Positions 13,515 to 22,361 of a DNA stretch of 32,529 bases are shown piece by piece; the first letter of the stretch is position 1, and each line of letters opens with the position of its first letter. The DNA is taken from NCBI GenBank assembly GCA_035267815.1, contig DATFLK010000160.1:1-32529 (forward strand), given 5' to 3'. The notes under the pieces are model-generated. The model was not told where the DNA came from. It did no database searches and worked only from the letters and a program-made list of their open reading frames with translations. The translations under genes were made by a program, and so were the position numbers. The DNA comes from DATFLK01 sp035267815 (lineage in GTDB: Bacteria; Pseudomonadota; Zetaproteobacteria; Mariprofundales; Mariprofundaceae).

Positions 13515-16226
13515 ATGGCGAATATACGCATCCTGGAACTTGCGAAGGAACTGAACGTGGACGTGGCGAAACTGCAGGAAGCCGCCGTGAGCTGCGGTGT
13601 GGCAGTGACAGGGCCAACCAGCATGTTGAACGCGGAGGATCGCGCTAAGGTTGCGGCCGCCATCAAGACGGAAGAGAAAAAGACGTCGGACGGCAAGACA
13701 GGCAGTAAGAAGACCCTGACCCTGAATCGGCCGCTTGTGGCGGGACAGGAGCGCTCCGGAAGCTTCGAAGGTCGCGGACGAACGGTCAAGGTCGAGGTCC
13801 GGCGCAGGCGTCGCGGTCCGGCTGGCGGTGTCGCCGTGGGGCAGGGCGAAGAAGCCAAGACATCCCCATCCCCTGCCAAGCAGGCTGCCAAATCGCTCGA
13901 ACAGCGCCGCGAGGTCGAGGCCAAGACCAAACCTGCAGCTCCCACCAAAGAGCCTGCCCGCCCGACCAGGCGCGAGCGTGCGCCGACTGCTCCTTCCTCA
14001 TCGCAGGGAGGTGGTGCCAAGAAGAGTAGTTCGGGTCCGCGCACGACGATTCGCAAGGGTCTGAGCCCGGCGCAGATCGCTGCCGCCCGGGCGCCTAAGT
14101 CATCCCTGAAAGAGATCGAGGCCAGTATCAAGACCGATCGTGCCGAGGCGCGCCGCAGTGCGCCCGCCGGCAAGCGCAGTGGTGCACCCTCGGGTGGTGG
14201 AACCCGCCGGTCACCTTCGGTTGCCGTCGCGCCGCAGCCCGGTGGTGCACCGGCCGGCGGTATGCCGGGTGGTGGTCAGCCCCGCAGGAAGGGTGGCGGC
14301 GGTCGTTTTCAGAAGCGCCGTCTCTCACCGGCCGAAAAGGCCGCCCGTCGTGATTACGAGTCCAAGCGGCATATGGCGCTGACTGATGAGGAAGAGGAGC
14401 GCATGGCGCGTCTTGCCAAGGGCAAGAAGCGCAAGAAGACGATTCAGAAGGACGATGCCGAGTTTGTCGTGCGTGATGTGGAGGTTCCCGAGGTCATTCT
14501 GGTCAGCGAACTGGCTAACCGTATGGCCATCAAAGGGGCCGAGGTGGTCAAGCGCCTCTTCGAGATGGGCATGACCGTGACGGTCAACGAGCCGATCGAT
14601 CGCGATACAGCGCTGTTGCTGGTCGAGGAGTTCGGTCACCGTGCCAAGGTGATCAACGAGGCGGCGGTCGAGGATGTGTTGCAGAGCGAGGTCGAGGAGG
14701 ACGAGGCCAATCTGGAGCCGCGCCCGCCGGTCGTGGTGGTGATGGGCCATGTCGATCACGGCAAAACCTCGATTCTCGATGCGCTGCGCAAGGCTCGCGT
14801 GGCCGCCGGTGAGGCGGGCGGTATCACCCAGCATATCGGTGCCTATATGGTCAAGCTGGAGGATGGCCATCGTGTCGTCTTCATCGATACACCCGGTCAT
14901 GAGGCATTTACCTCCCTGCGCGCTCGTGGCGCCCATCTGACCGATGTGGCTGTGCTGGTGGTGGCGGCTGACGACGGCGTGAAACCGCAGACGGTGGAGG
15001 CGCTGAATCATGCGCGTGCCGCCGGCGTACCGATCATTGTGGCAGTTAACAAGATGGACAAGGAGGGCGCCGATCCGGATATGGTGAAGCGACAGCTCGC
15101 CGAACATGAGCTAGTCTCCGAAGACTGGGGCGGCGAAACCATCTTCGTGCCGGTGTCAGCCCAGACGGGAGAGGGGCTTGACGACCTTCTGGAGATGCTG
15201 GCCCTGCAGACCGAGATTCTGGAGCTGAAGGCCAATCCGGATCGTCGTGGCCGTGGTGTCGTGATCGAAGCGCGACTCGATCGAGGTCGTGGACCGGTGG
15301 CCACCGTGCTGGTGCAGTCCGGTACCTTCAAAACCGGCGATACCGTGGTGGTCGGCGCAGTGATGGGTCGTATTCGGGCTATCGTCGACGAGAACAGTGT
15401 CCAGCACAAGACGGCCGGACCCTCCGTGCCGTTCGAGCTTCTGGGTCTGGACGAGGTGCCAGAGGCGGGTCAGGAGATCGCGGTCGTGGAAAACGAGCGC
15501 CAGGCACGCGATATCGTCTCCTACCGCAAGGATCAGATGCGCGAAATGGGCCTTCAGGAGCACAAGAAGGTTAACATGGACGAGCTCTTTGCCAATCTGC
15601 AGGGAGAGCAGGCCAAAGAGGTCCCCGTACTGATCAAGGGTGATGTCAGCGGCTCCGTCGATGCGATGGCCGAAAGCCTTTCGAAAGCGGGCACGGACCA
15701 GGTCCAGGTGAAGGTCGTGCATAAGGGCATTGGTGGCATCACCGAATCCGATATCATGCTGGCGGCGGCTTCCAATGCCATTGTCATTGGCTTCAATGTC
15801 CGCCCCGGAACCAAGGCCAAGCAGCTTGCCGCCCAAGATGGCGTGGATGTCCGTTTCTATAAGGTGATCTACGACGCCATCGATGACATCAAGCAGGCCA
15901 TGAGTGGCCAGCTTGCGCCGGATCAGGTCGAGAAGGAGATCGGTACGGCCGATGTGCGCGAGGTGTTCAGCGTACCCAAGGCGGGTACGGTGGCCGGTTG
16001 TTTCATCACCGACGGATATGTGACCCGAGACTCCAGTGTGCGCGTGTTGCGCGATGGTGTGCTGGTCTATGATGGCAAGCTGGCATCGCTGCGCCGCTTC
16101 AAGGATGACGTCAAAGAGGTTCGCAACGGCTACGAGTGCGGTATCGGCGTCGAGAAGTTTAACGACATCAAGCCCGGCGACACCATGGAGTTCTATATCA
16201 TCGAGGAGGTCGCAGCCTCCCTCTAG
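13515..16226 (+). CDS. infB: Translation initiation factor IF-2
   Basis: Protein of 903 residues. IF2_N (1-50, IRILELAKELNVDVAKLQEA) is followed by a long Lys/Arg/Pro/Ser/Gly-rich linker (about 55-315), a second IF2_N (about 325-380, ILVSELANRMAIKGAEVVKR), the G domain with GHVDHGKTS (from G411), GGITQHIGAY, DTPGHEAF, NKMDK and SAQ, and beta-barrel and C-terminal domains ending FYIIEEVAASL. It delivers fMet-tRNA to the 30S subunit in a GTP-dependent way. ATG 13515 gives the conserved MANIRILEL start, eight bases after the ylxR stop. Confidence 0.97.
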   Translation: MANIRILELAKELNVDVAKLQEAAVSCGVAVTGPTSMLNAEDRAKVAAAIKTEEKKTSDGKTGSKKTLTLNRPLVAGQERSGSFEGRGRTVKVEVRRRRRGPAGGVAVGQGEEAKTSPSPAKQAAKSLEQRREVEAKTKPAAPTKEPARPTRRERAPTAPSSSQGGGAKKSSSGPRTTIRKGLSPAQIAAARAPKSSLKEIEASIKTDRAEARRSAPAGKRSGAPSGGGTRRSPSVAVAPQPGGAPAGGMPGGGQPRRKGGGGRFQKRRLSPAEKAARRDYESKRHMALTDEEEERMARLAKGKKRKKTIQKDDAEFVVRDVEVPEVILVSELANRMAIKGAEVVKRLFEMGMTVTVNEPIDRDTALLLVEEFGHRAKVINEAAVEDVLQSEVEEDEANLEPRPPVVVVMGHVDHGKTSILDALRKARVAAGEAGGITQHIGAYMVKLEDGHRVVFIDTPGHEAFTSLRARGAHLTDVAVLVVAADDGVKPQTVEALNHARAAGVPIIVAVNKMDKEGADPDMVKRQLAEHELVSEDWGGETIFVPVSAQTGEGLDDLLEMLALQTEILELKANPDRRGRGVVIEARLDRGRGPVATVLVQSGTFKTGDTVVVGAVMGRIRAIVDENSVQHKTAGPSVPFELLGLDEVPEAGQEIAVVENERQARDIVSYRKDQMREMGLQEHKKVNMDELFANLQGEQAKEVPVLIKGDVSGSVDAMAESLSKAGTDQVQVKVVHKGIGGITESDIMLAAASNAIVIGFNVRPGTKAKQLAAQDGVDVRFYKVIYDAIDDIKQAMSGQLAPDQVEKEIGTADVREVFSVPKAGTVAGCFITDGYVTRDSSVRVLRDGVLVYDGKLASLRRFKDDVKEVRNGYECGIGVEKFNDIKPGDTMEFYIIEEVAASL

Positions 16227-16235
16227 GGGGCGATC

Positions 16236-16586
16236 ATGCGCGCACGCTCTGCCGGTCAGGCACGGCTCCACGCCGATATTCACCGGCTGCTCAGCCTGCT
16301 GATGCAGCGGGAGGTGGCAGATCCCCGCCTGCAGCATGTCACGATCACGCGCGTGGAACCGGCTGCGGGCGGCCAGCTTCTGATTCTCTGGGTACACCGT
16401 GCCGAGGATGATGACCGGCGAAGCTGTATCCGTCGTCTGAACCGTCTGTTACCCCATTTTAGCCATGAGCTCCGTCGCGCGCTGCCCAAGCGTCGTCTGC
16501 CCGAGCTTGAGTTTCGCTGGGACGAAGCCGTCGATGACGGCGATCGGGTGCTTCATCTGTTGCGTTCGATCGAGGGGGATGCATGA
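16236..16586 (+). CDS. rbfA: 30S ribosome-binding factor RbfA
   Basis: Protein of 116 residues with the RbfA KH-like fold: RLHADIHRLLSLLMQREVAD, PRLQHVTITRVE, a strand LLILWVHRAE and RRALPKRRLPELEFRWDEAV. It binds 16S rRNA helix 1 during late 30S maturation. It is more divergent and Arg-rich than the enterobacterial protein, but operon position and length fit. It starts 9 bp after infB and overlaps nrnA by ATGA. Confidence 0.9.
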   Translation: MRARSAGQARLHADIHRLLSLLMQREVADPRLQHVTITRVEPAAGGQLLILWVHRAEDDDRRSCIRRLNRLLPHFSHELRRALPKRRLPELEFRWDEAVDDGDRVLHLLRSIEGDA

Positions 16587-17554
16587 ACAATGACATCAAT
16601 CTCGTCTGCGAAGCAATCCGGGAGGCCAGAGGGATCGTCCTGACGACCCATACATCGCCGGACGGTGATGGCATTGGGTCACAGATCGCACTCTATCATG
16701 CCCTGCGCGATGCGGGCCTGAAGGTGTACATGCATAACCGGGACGGTGTGCCCCGCATCTATCGTTTTCTCGAGAACAGCCGTGAGGTGACGCAGGGAGA
16801 GCGCTTCCCGCATGCCGACGAGGTGGATCTCATTATCAGTCTGGATTGCGGTAGCAAGACGCGGCTCGGTATGCCCGATTCTTTTTTCGAAGGTGCCCGG
16901 CTTCTGAATATCGACCACCATGCCAGCAATAAACGTTACGGTGATATCAACATGATCCATCGTGAGGCCTGTGCCACGGGTGCGATGATTTACGACCTGA
17001 TACGCCATATGGATCTGTTGCTCTCCAAGTCATCCGCCGACGGTATCTATGTCGCCGTGCTGACCGATACCGGCAGTTTTCACCACCCCAATACCACGCC
17101 CGAGGTTCACATGATGACGGCGGAATTGATCCGGGCCGGTGCCGCACCGTGGCCGATCGCCATGGAGGTGTATGAGAGCGGAAGCAGGGCACGGCTGGCC
17201 CTGCTCTGCGACTGTCTGGAAACACTTGAGATTCGAGATGGCGGGCGTTCCGCCTGGCTCTGTGTGGATGAGTCAATGTACCGAAAGACGGGTGCCATCG
17301 AAGAGGATACCGAGGGCTTTATTGATTACGGTCGCGGGCTCGAAGGTGTCGAGGTGGCGGTATTGCTACGTCAGGAGAGAGATACGGCGCGCTGGAAGGT
17401 GACCTTCCGCAGCAAGATGCAGGAGGATGTCGGTGCACTGGCCGGGGAGCTTGGTGGCGGCGGTCATCGTCATGCCGCCGGTTGTCTTCTCTCCGGTACA
17501 CTGGATGACGTCCGCGACCGGGTACGCCGGATCGTCAGTGAGCTGTTTGCCTGA
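16583..17554 (+). CDS. nrnA: DHH-family nanoRNase/pAp phosphatase NrnA
   Basis: Protein of 323 residues. DHH motifs: HTSPDGDGIGS (H23, D27, D29), SLDCGS (D88), NIDHHASN (D111, H112, H113), TDTGSF (D162). The DHHA1 substrate-binding domain ends in GELGGGGHRHAAGC. The enzyme degrades 2-5 nt RNAs and dephosphorylates 3'-phosphoadenosine 5'-phosphate using Mn2+. Placement between rbfA and truB is common in Firmicutes and several non-enterobacterial lineages. It overlaps rbfA by 4 bp, and its end overlaps the probable truB start. Confidence 0.92.
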   Translation: MNNDINLVCEAIREARGIVLTTHTSPDGDGIGSQIALYHALRDAGLKVYMHNRDGVPRIYRFLENSREVTQGERFPHADEVDLIISLDCGSKTRLGMPDSFFEGARLLNIDHHASNKRYGDINMIHREACATGAMIYDLIRHMDLLLSKSSADGIYVAVLTDTGSFHHPNTTPEVHMMTAELIRAGAAPWPIAMEVYESGSRARLALLCDCLETLEIRDGGRSAWLCVDESMYRKTGAIEEDTEGFIDYGRGLEGVEVAVLLRQERDTARWKVTFRSKMQEDVGALAGELGGGGHRHAAGCLLSGTLDDVRDRVRRIVSELFA

Positions 17555-18464
17555 TAGCAGTGCCCGCCCAGCAGGCGGGGTTCTTTTTCTCGACAAGCCC
17601 GGCGGATGGACATCCCGCCGGGCGGTCAACGAGGTATCGCGCCTGTTCGGCGGGGTCAAGGCCGGCCATACCGGCACCCTCGACCCACTGGCAACAGGCA
17701 TGCTTCCCATTATGCTGGGAGAGGCGACCCGCTTTGCCGGTTACGGCCTCGACGCTGACAAGTCCTACGAGGTCGAGATCGATCTCAGCCTGCAGACCGA
17801 TACCCTTGATTGCGAGGGAGAGGTCACATCCCGTTTCGACACGATACCGCTTTCCGCCGATGTGGAGGCGGCTGTGGCCGAATTCCGAGGCGAATATGAT
17901 CAGTATCCACCGGTCTATTCGGCCATCCATATCGATGGAAAGCGTGCCCACGAACTGGCTCGTCAGGGGCAGGAGGTCAAATTGGCACCCCGGCATGTGG
18001 CGATCCGCGAGATTCGTCTTCTGGAGTGGGAGTGGCCCCGTCTTTGTCTATCCGTGACCTGTTCCAAGGGAACCTATATCCGTGCGCTGGCACGTGATAT
18101 CGGCGAGCGTCTTCATATTGGTGGTTGTGTTGTTGCACTGCGTCGGCTGAGTACCGGGAACTGGCCTCCGGAGGTCATGGTCGATTTCGATATGCTGAAA
18201 ATCCGGGGAGAGCATGCGATCATGCCGATCCGGGCCTGGCTCCGGCATCTTCCGGAGGTTGAACTTGACCGGAACGAGGCGAAACGTTTCGTGCAAGGAC
18301 AGCGCATTCCCGTCAGTCTGCCGGAGGCGCATGATGATGGCATTGCCGTATGCTGCGGCAAGCTGTTTCTCGGCACCGGTCGTATCCGGCCAGGGCGCGT
18401 GGCCGGACAGGTGCTTCACCCCGAGCGTATCCTGCCTTCGTCACAACAGGCCATGCTCGGCTGA
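17547..18464 (+). CDS. truB: tRNA pseudouridine-55 synthase TruB
   Basis: Protein of 305 residues. The catalytic loop GHTGTLDPLATG holds D46; other motifs are FLDKPGGWTS, YEVEIDLSLQTDTLD, YPPVYSAIHIDGKRAHELAR, CSKGTYIRALARDIG and the C-terminal PUA-like part. It isomerises U55 in the T-loop of tRNAs. No ATG is suitably placed; TTG 17547 (with GTGAG 5 bases before it) is preferred, GTG 17538 being the alternative. Both overlap nrnA. The frame extends further upstream but within nrnA. Confidence 0.93.
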   Translation: MPDSSARPAGGVLFLDKPGGWTSRRAVNEVSRLFGGVKAGHTGTLDPLATGMLPIMLGEATRFAGYGLDADKSYEVEIDLSLQTDTLDCEGEVTSRFDTIPLSADVEAAVAEFRGEYDQYPPVYSAIHIDGKRAHELARQGQEVKLAPRHVAIREIRLLEWEWPRLCLSVTCSKGTYIRALARDIGERLHIGGCVVALRRLSTGNWPPEVMVDFDMLKIRGEHAIMPIRAWLRHLPEVELDRNEAKRFVQGQRIPVSLPEAHDDGIAVCCGKLFLGTGRIRPGRVAGQVLHPERILPSSQQAMLG

Positions 18465-18506
18465 TACGGAGCCGGAGGAATCCATACAAGCCGAAAAGGA
18501 GTGAAA

Positions 18507-18983
18507 ATGAAGCTGTTTAACAAGGCGCCCAAGGCGGGCGATGAGAATGTGCCGGCGGGTAGCCGGGTCAGGATTGAAACGGATGAGGGCGAGTTGCTGA
18601 TCGAGCTGTTCGCCGATACGGCGCCGGATACGGTGGCCAACTTCAAGGCGCTGATTGATCAGGGCTATTACGACGGCCTCTCCTTCCACCGCGTGATTCC
18701 CGGTTTTGTGGCACAGGCGGGCTGTCCTCGCGGCGACGGTACCGGCGGTCCGGGTTACAACGTCAAGGCTGAGTTCAACGACCGCAAGCATGAGCGCGGT
18801 ACGGTCGCGATGGCGCGTGCGGCCGACCCCGATTCGGCCGGCAGCCAGTTTTATATCTGCCTGGCGTCGCACCCGCATCTTGATGGCCAGTACACGGTAT
18901 TCGGGCAGGTGATTGAGGGAGATGAGCTGCTGGACAAGATTCGGGTCGGTACCGGCATGCGCAAGCTTTCGATCGAGGCGTAA
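18507..18983 (+). CDS. Cyclophilin-type peptidyl-prolyl cis-trans isomerase
   Basis: Protein of 158 residues, cytosolic, without a signal peptide. Cyclophilin motifs: FHRVIPGFVAQAGCPRGDG (with active-site R and F), SAGSQFYICLA, HLDGQYTVFGQVIEG. It accelerates proline isomerisation. ATG 18507 is chosen because AAGGAG lies 5 bases upstream and overlaps the alternative GTG at 18501. It follows truB by 42 bp, where rpsO often sits in other proteobacteria. Confidence 0.93.
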   Translation: MKLFNKAPKAGDENVPAGSRVRIETDEGELLIELFADTAPDTVANFKALIDQGYYDGLSFHRVIPGFVAQAGCPRGDGTGGPGYNVKAEFNDRKHERGTVAMARAADPDSAGSQFYICLASHPHLDGQYTVFGQVIEGDELLDKIRVGTGMRKLSIEA

Positions 18984-18991
18984 GCGAATCC

Positions 18992-19036
18992 CTGTCATGC
19001 CGGTGACACCCGGTTGTCAAACCGGTGTCACGACAG
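18992..19036. repeat. Long imperfect inverted repeat after the cyclophilin gene
   Basis: CTGTC (18992-18996), GTGACAC (19003-19009) and CGGTT (19011-19015) pair in order with AACCG (19020-19024), GTGTCAC (19025-19031) and GACAG (19032-19036). The inner 12 pairs have one bulged C. No T-tract follows, so it is not a standard intrinsic terminator. It may be an RNA-stabilising hairpin or a protein site in front of the next small gene. Confidence 0.55.
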
Positions 19037-19089
19037 GCCCATACGATCCGCCGCATGGATGCCCGATTGGGGCAAGCATGGAGGATCGT

Positions 19090-19242
19090 ATGGATCATTT
19101 GCTGGATATTGCCGTTTTGACGCCGGGATGTGCCGGATGCCTGTTCATGTTCGCCATCTACTGCGCCGAGCGAAGACTTGCGCGTGTACGCACGGAGATT
19201 GCGACAAGGATGAACTGGGTCCCGTCATTGAAACGGGCCTGA
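19090..19242 (+). CDS. Small putative membrane protein (50 aa)
   Basis: ATG 19090 has a near-ideal ribosome-binding site, GGAGG (19080-19084), 5 bases upstream. The peptide starts MDHLLDIAVLTPGCAGC, continues LFMFAIYCAERRLARV and ends VPSLKRA. It has one strongly hydrophobic stretch (about 4-27) with three Cys, followed by a basic tail, which suggests a single-pass inner-membrane peptide with a cytosolic C-terminus. An in-frame ATG at 19078 is less well placed. A strong terminator follows 17 bp after the stop. I do not recognise a family. Confidence 0.55.
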   Translation: MDHLLDIAVLTPGCAGCLFMFAIYCAERRLARVRTEIATRMNWVPSLKRA

Positions 19243-19258
19243 TCTCTCGGTATGAATC

Positions 19259-19286
19259 AAAGGGGCGCCATTCGGCGCCCCTTTTT
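19259..19286. terminator. Strong bidirectional terminator between convergent units
   Basis: AAAGGGGCGCC (19259-19269) pairs perfectly with GGCGCCCCTTT (19274-19284) around ATTC. TTTTT follows on the plus strand and TTT on the minus strand. It separates the small membrane-protein gene from typA, which ends just beyond it. Confidence 0.92.
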
Positions 19287-19290
19287 CGTA

Positions 19291-21096
19291 TCAGCGTGCG
19301 GCGCGCTTTCGCTCGTGCTCCTTGAGGAAACGCTTTCTCAGGCGCAGCGACTTCGGTGTGACCTCTACCAGTTCGTCGTCGGCGATAAACTCGATGGCGC
19401 GCTCCAACGTCAGCTTGATCGGCGGTACCAAGTCGATGGCATCGTCCTTGCCCGAGGCGCGTACGTTGGTCAGTTTCTTCTCCTTGGTAGCGTTGACGAC
19501 AAGGTCGTTGTCGCGGCTGTGAATGCCGATGATCATCCCCTCATAGAGCTTCTCGCCGGATCCGATGAAGAGCTTGCCGCGATCCTGCAGTTTCCAAAGC
19601 GCGAAGGAGACCGATTCGCCGTCGGCCATGGAGACCAGCACGCCGTTCTTTCGTCCCGGCAGTTCGCCGATGAAGGGGCCGTATTCGTGGAAGACGTGGT
19701 TCATGACGCCGGTGCCCTTGGTATCGGTCAGGAACTCCGAGGTATAGCCGATCATGGATCGGGTGGGGGCCAAGAACTCAATGCGGGTGGTGCCGTCCGG
19801 GTTGGACTGCATGTGGGTCATCTCCGCCCCGCGGGTGCCCATCTTCTCGATCACCGTGCCCTGGTATTCCGAATCGACATCGACGGTGACGTGCTCGTAG
19901 GGCTCCTGCTTGACGCCGTCGACTTCGCGGATGATGACGCTCGGACGGGAGACTGCCATCTCGAAGCCTTCGCGACGCATGTTCTCCAGCAGGATGCCAA
20001 TATGCAGTTCACCGCGTCCGGAGATCTTGTAGATGTCGGCCGAATCGGTCTCCTCGACTTTCATCGCCACGTTGGTACGGATCTCCTTGAACAGACGCTC
20101 GCGAATCTGGCGAGTGGTGACGAACTTGCCCTCGGTACCGGCTAGGGGTGAGTTGTTGACGTGCAGCTCCATGGTCAGGGTCGGTTCGTCGACCTTGATG
20201 ACCGGCAGGGCGGTCGGATTGTCGGCGCAGGCAATGGTCTCGCCGATATTGATCTTCTCGATGCCGGCCAGTGCGATAATATCGCCGGCCTCCGCCTCGG
20301 GAATCTCGATGCGCTTCAGCCCCTTGAAGCCGAGTACTTTGGTGACCTTGGTCTTGTGGGAGGTGCCATCGGCGTGCATGACGCTGACCTCCTCACCCTG
20401 ACGCACGCGGCCGTTGGCGATACGGCCGACGACGATACGGCCGATGAAATCGTCCCAGTCGAGCGTGGTAGCCAGCATCTGAAGTGGTGCCTCCGGATCA
20501 CCGGTGGGCGGAGAGACCCGTTCCAGAATCGTGTGGAAGAGGCATTCGAGGTTGTCGCTCTCTTCGTCCAGGTCCATCTTGGCATAGCCGTTCTTGGCCG
20601 AGGCGAAGACCACAGGAAAGTCGAGTTGCTCGTCGTTGGCTCCCAGCGAGGCGAATAGATCGAAGGTGGCGTCGACCACGGCATCCGGGTCGGAGCCTTC
20701 ACGGTCGATCTTGTTGACCACGACGATCGGCTTCAGTCCCAGCTCAAGAGCCTTGGAGGTGACGAACTTGGTCTGCGGCATCGGCCCTTCGCGGGCATCG
20801 ACCAGAAGCAGGACGCCGTCCACCATGTTCAGGATGCGCTCCACCTCGCCACCGAAATCGGCATGACCCGGCGTGTCGACAATGTTGATCAGCGTGTCGC
20901 CGTAATGGATGGCAGTGTTCTTGGCTAGGATAGTGATACCGCGCTCGCGCTCGATATCGTTGGAGTCCATGACACGCTCGTCGACCTCTTCGCGGGCGTC
21001 GAAGGTGCCGGACTGCTTGAGCAGTTCGTCGACCAGGGTGGTTTTGCCGTGATCGACATGGGCGATGATGGCAATATTGCGTAGATTTCGGGACAT
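19291..21096 (-). CDS. typA: Ribosome-binding GTPase TypA/BipA
   Basis: Protein of 601 residues, the usual length. G domain: AHVDHGKTTLVDELL (G1), RGITILAKNTA (G2), DTPGHADFGGEV (G3), NKIDR (G4), SAKNG (G5). Domain II, an EF-G-like domain (GRGELHIGILLENMRREGFE) and the BipA-specific C-terminal domain (GMIIGIHSRDNDLVVN) follow. It is a ribosome-associated GTPase important for stress, low-temperature growth and ribosome assembly. ATG 21096 is preceded by GAGG at about 8 bases. It is divergent from the flavoprotein gene with a 65-bp gap. Confidence 0.97.
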   Translation of the reverse strand: MSRNLRNIAIIAHVDHGKTTLVDELLKQSGTFDAREEVDERVMDSNDIERERGITILAKNTAIHYGDTLINIVDTPGHADFGGEVERILNMVDGVLLLVDAREGPMPQTKFVTSKALELGLKPIVVVNKIDREGSDPDAVVDATFDLFASLGANDEQLDFPVVFASAKNGYAKMDLDEESDNLECLFHTILERVSPPTGDPEAPLQMLATTLDWDDFIGRIVVGRIANGRVRQGEEVSVMHADGTSHKTKVTKVLGFKGLKRIEIPEAEAGDIIALAGIEKINIGETIACADNPTALPVIKVDEPTLTMELHVNNSPLAGTEGKFVTTRQIRERLFKEIRTNVAMKVEETDSADIYKISGRGELHIGILLENMRREGFEMAVSRPSVIIREVDGVKQEPYEHVTVDVDSEYQGTVIEKMGTRGAEMTHMQSNPDGTTRIEFLAPTRSMIGYTSEFLTDTKGTGVMNHVFHEYGPFIGELPGRKNGVLVSMADGESVSFALWKLQDRGKLFIGSGEKLYEGMIIGIHSRDNDLVVNATKEKKLTNVRASGKDDAIDLVPPIKLTLERAIEFIADDELVEVTPKSLRLRKRFLKEHERKRAAR

Positions 21097-21161
21097 TCGA
21101 ATACCTCAGTATAAATTGGCGCGCATGGTATCAGGCCGTCCGCCAGAAGGAAGAACTAAAA

Positions 21162-22361
21162 TTGTCGGCCAGTAGTAAGCCCAGTGGAAAACATTTCGAC
21201 GTGATTGTGATCGGCGCCGGCGCAGCCGGATTGATGTGCGCCATGACGGCGGGGCAGCGCGGTCGGCGTGTGCTGGTCATCGACCATGCCGAGAAGGTAG
21301 GAAAGAAGATCCGGATCTCCGGCGGCGGTCGATGTAACTTCACCAACCGCAAGAGCGGCGCAGAGTACTATCTCTCCCGCAATTCCCGCTTCGCGATATC
21401 GGCACTGACCCGTTATACGCCGCAGGATTTCCTGACCATGCTGACGCGCCACCGCATTCCCTGGGAGGAACGTGATCTGGAGCAGCTTTTCTGCAAGCAC
21501 TCGGCTCAGTCGATCATCGACATGCTGCTCAGGGAGTGTGCCGCCGCAAAGGTGGAGATCCGCCGGGGCTGCCGGGTGCATTCGGTCGGTCGGGATGACC
21601 GCTTCTCGGTGGAGAGCAGTGTCGGCCGTCTTACCGCTGAATCGCTGGTCGTGGCCACCGGCGGTCTCTCCTTCGCCAAGATCGGCGCCAGCGACATCGG
21701 GTACAGAATCGCACGTCAGTTCGGCTTGGATATCGTCGATCCATCCCCGGCACTGGTGCCGTTCACGCTCTCCGGCAGTACCAAGAAGCTGCTGGAGGGG
21801 CTGGCCGGCATCTCGCTGGATGCACATGTGCGCTGCGGGAAACAGACGTTCCGTGGTCAGATGCTGGTGACCCACAAGGGCCTCAGTGGTCCGGCGATCC
21901 TGCAGATCTCCTCCTACTGGCAGCCGGGAAAGACGATCCATATCGATCTGCTACCGGAGGTTGATATCGTCGATTTTCTGGAGGGGATGAGATCGGAGCG
22001 ACCGAAGTCGGAGTTGAAGACAGCGCTCTCGCAGCTACTCCCCAGACGTCTGGTGCAGCATTGGTGCGAATCTCTGATCCCCAATCGACCGTTGAACGGT
22101 TTGTCACCGAAAGAGATTGAGCGGGTTCGCCGGTCGATCCACGACTGGCAGGTCGTGCCTTCGGGTACGGAGGGGTATCGCACCGCCGAGGTGACCGTCG
22201 GCGGTGTCGATACGCACGGGCTATCGTCGAAAACGATGGCCGCGCGCCAGGTGCCGGGGCTCTACTTTATCGGTGAGGTAGTCGACGTGACCGGTCATCT
22301 GGGCGGCTATAACTTCCAGTGGGCCTGGGCCTCCGGTCACTGCGCCGGCCAATATGTCTAG
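21162..22361 (+). CDS. BaiN/HI0933-type FAD-dependent oxidoreductase
   Basis: Protein of 399 residues. An N-terminal FAD dinucleotide motif, DVIVIGAGAAGLMCAMTAGQ, and the family hallmark KIRISGGGRCNFTNRK are followed by VVATGGLSFAKIGASDIGY and a C-terminal FAD block, GLYFIGEVVDVTGHLGGYNF. This HI0933/YhiN family (COG2081) is widespread but poorly characterised; related BaiN enzymes act in bile-acid dehydroxylation in gut Clostridia, which is not implied here. No ATG precedes the FAD motif; TTG 21162 with AGGAAG upstream is the best start. The stop shares a CTAG with the stop of convergent tcdA. Confidence 0.9.
   Translation: MSASSKPSGKHFDVIVIGAGAAGLMCAMTAGQRGRRVLVIDHAEKVGKKIRISGGGRCNFTNRKSGAEYYLSRNSRFAISALTRYTPQDFLTMLTRHRIPWEERDLEQLFCKHSAQSIIDMLLRECAAAKVEIRRGCRVHSVGRDDRFSVESSVGRLTAESLVVATGGLSFAKIGASDIGYRIARQFGLDIVDPSPALVPFTLSGSTKKLLEGLAGISLDAHVRCGKQTFRGQMLVTHKGLSGPAILQISSYWQPGKTIHIDLLPEVDIVDFLEGMRSERPKSELKTALSQLLPRRLVQHWCESLIPNRPLNGLSPKEIERVRRSIHDWQVVPSGTEGYRTAEVTVGGVDTHGLSSKTMAARQVPGLYFIGEVVDVTGHLGGYNFQWAWASGHCAGQYV

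Noticed and set aside
11424..16397. Long open frames antisense to nusA and infB
   Set aside because: Open antisense frames are expected in GC-rich coding DNA; products are His/Arg/Leu-rich without domains and the plus-strand genes are certain.
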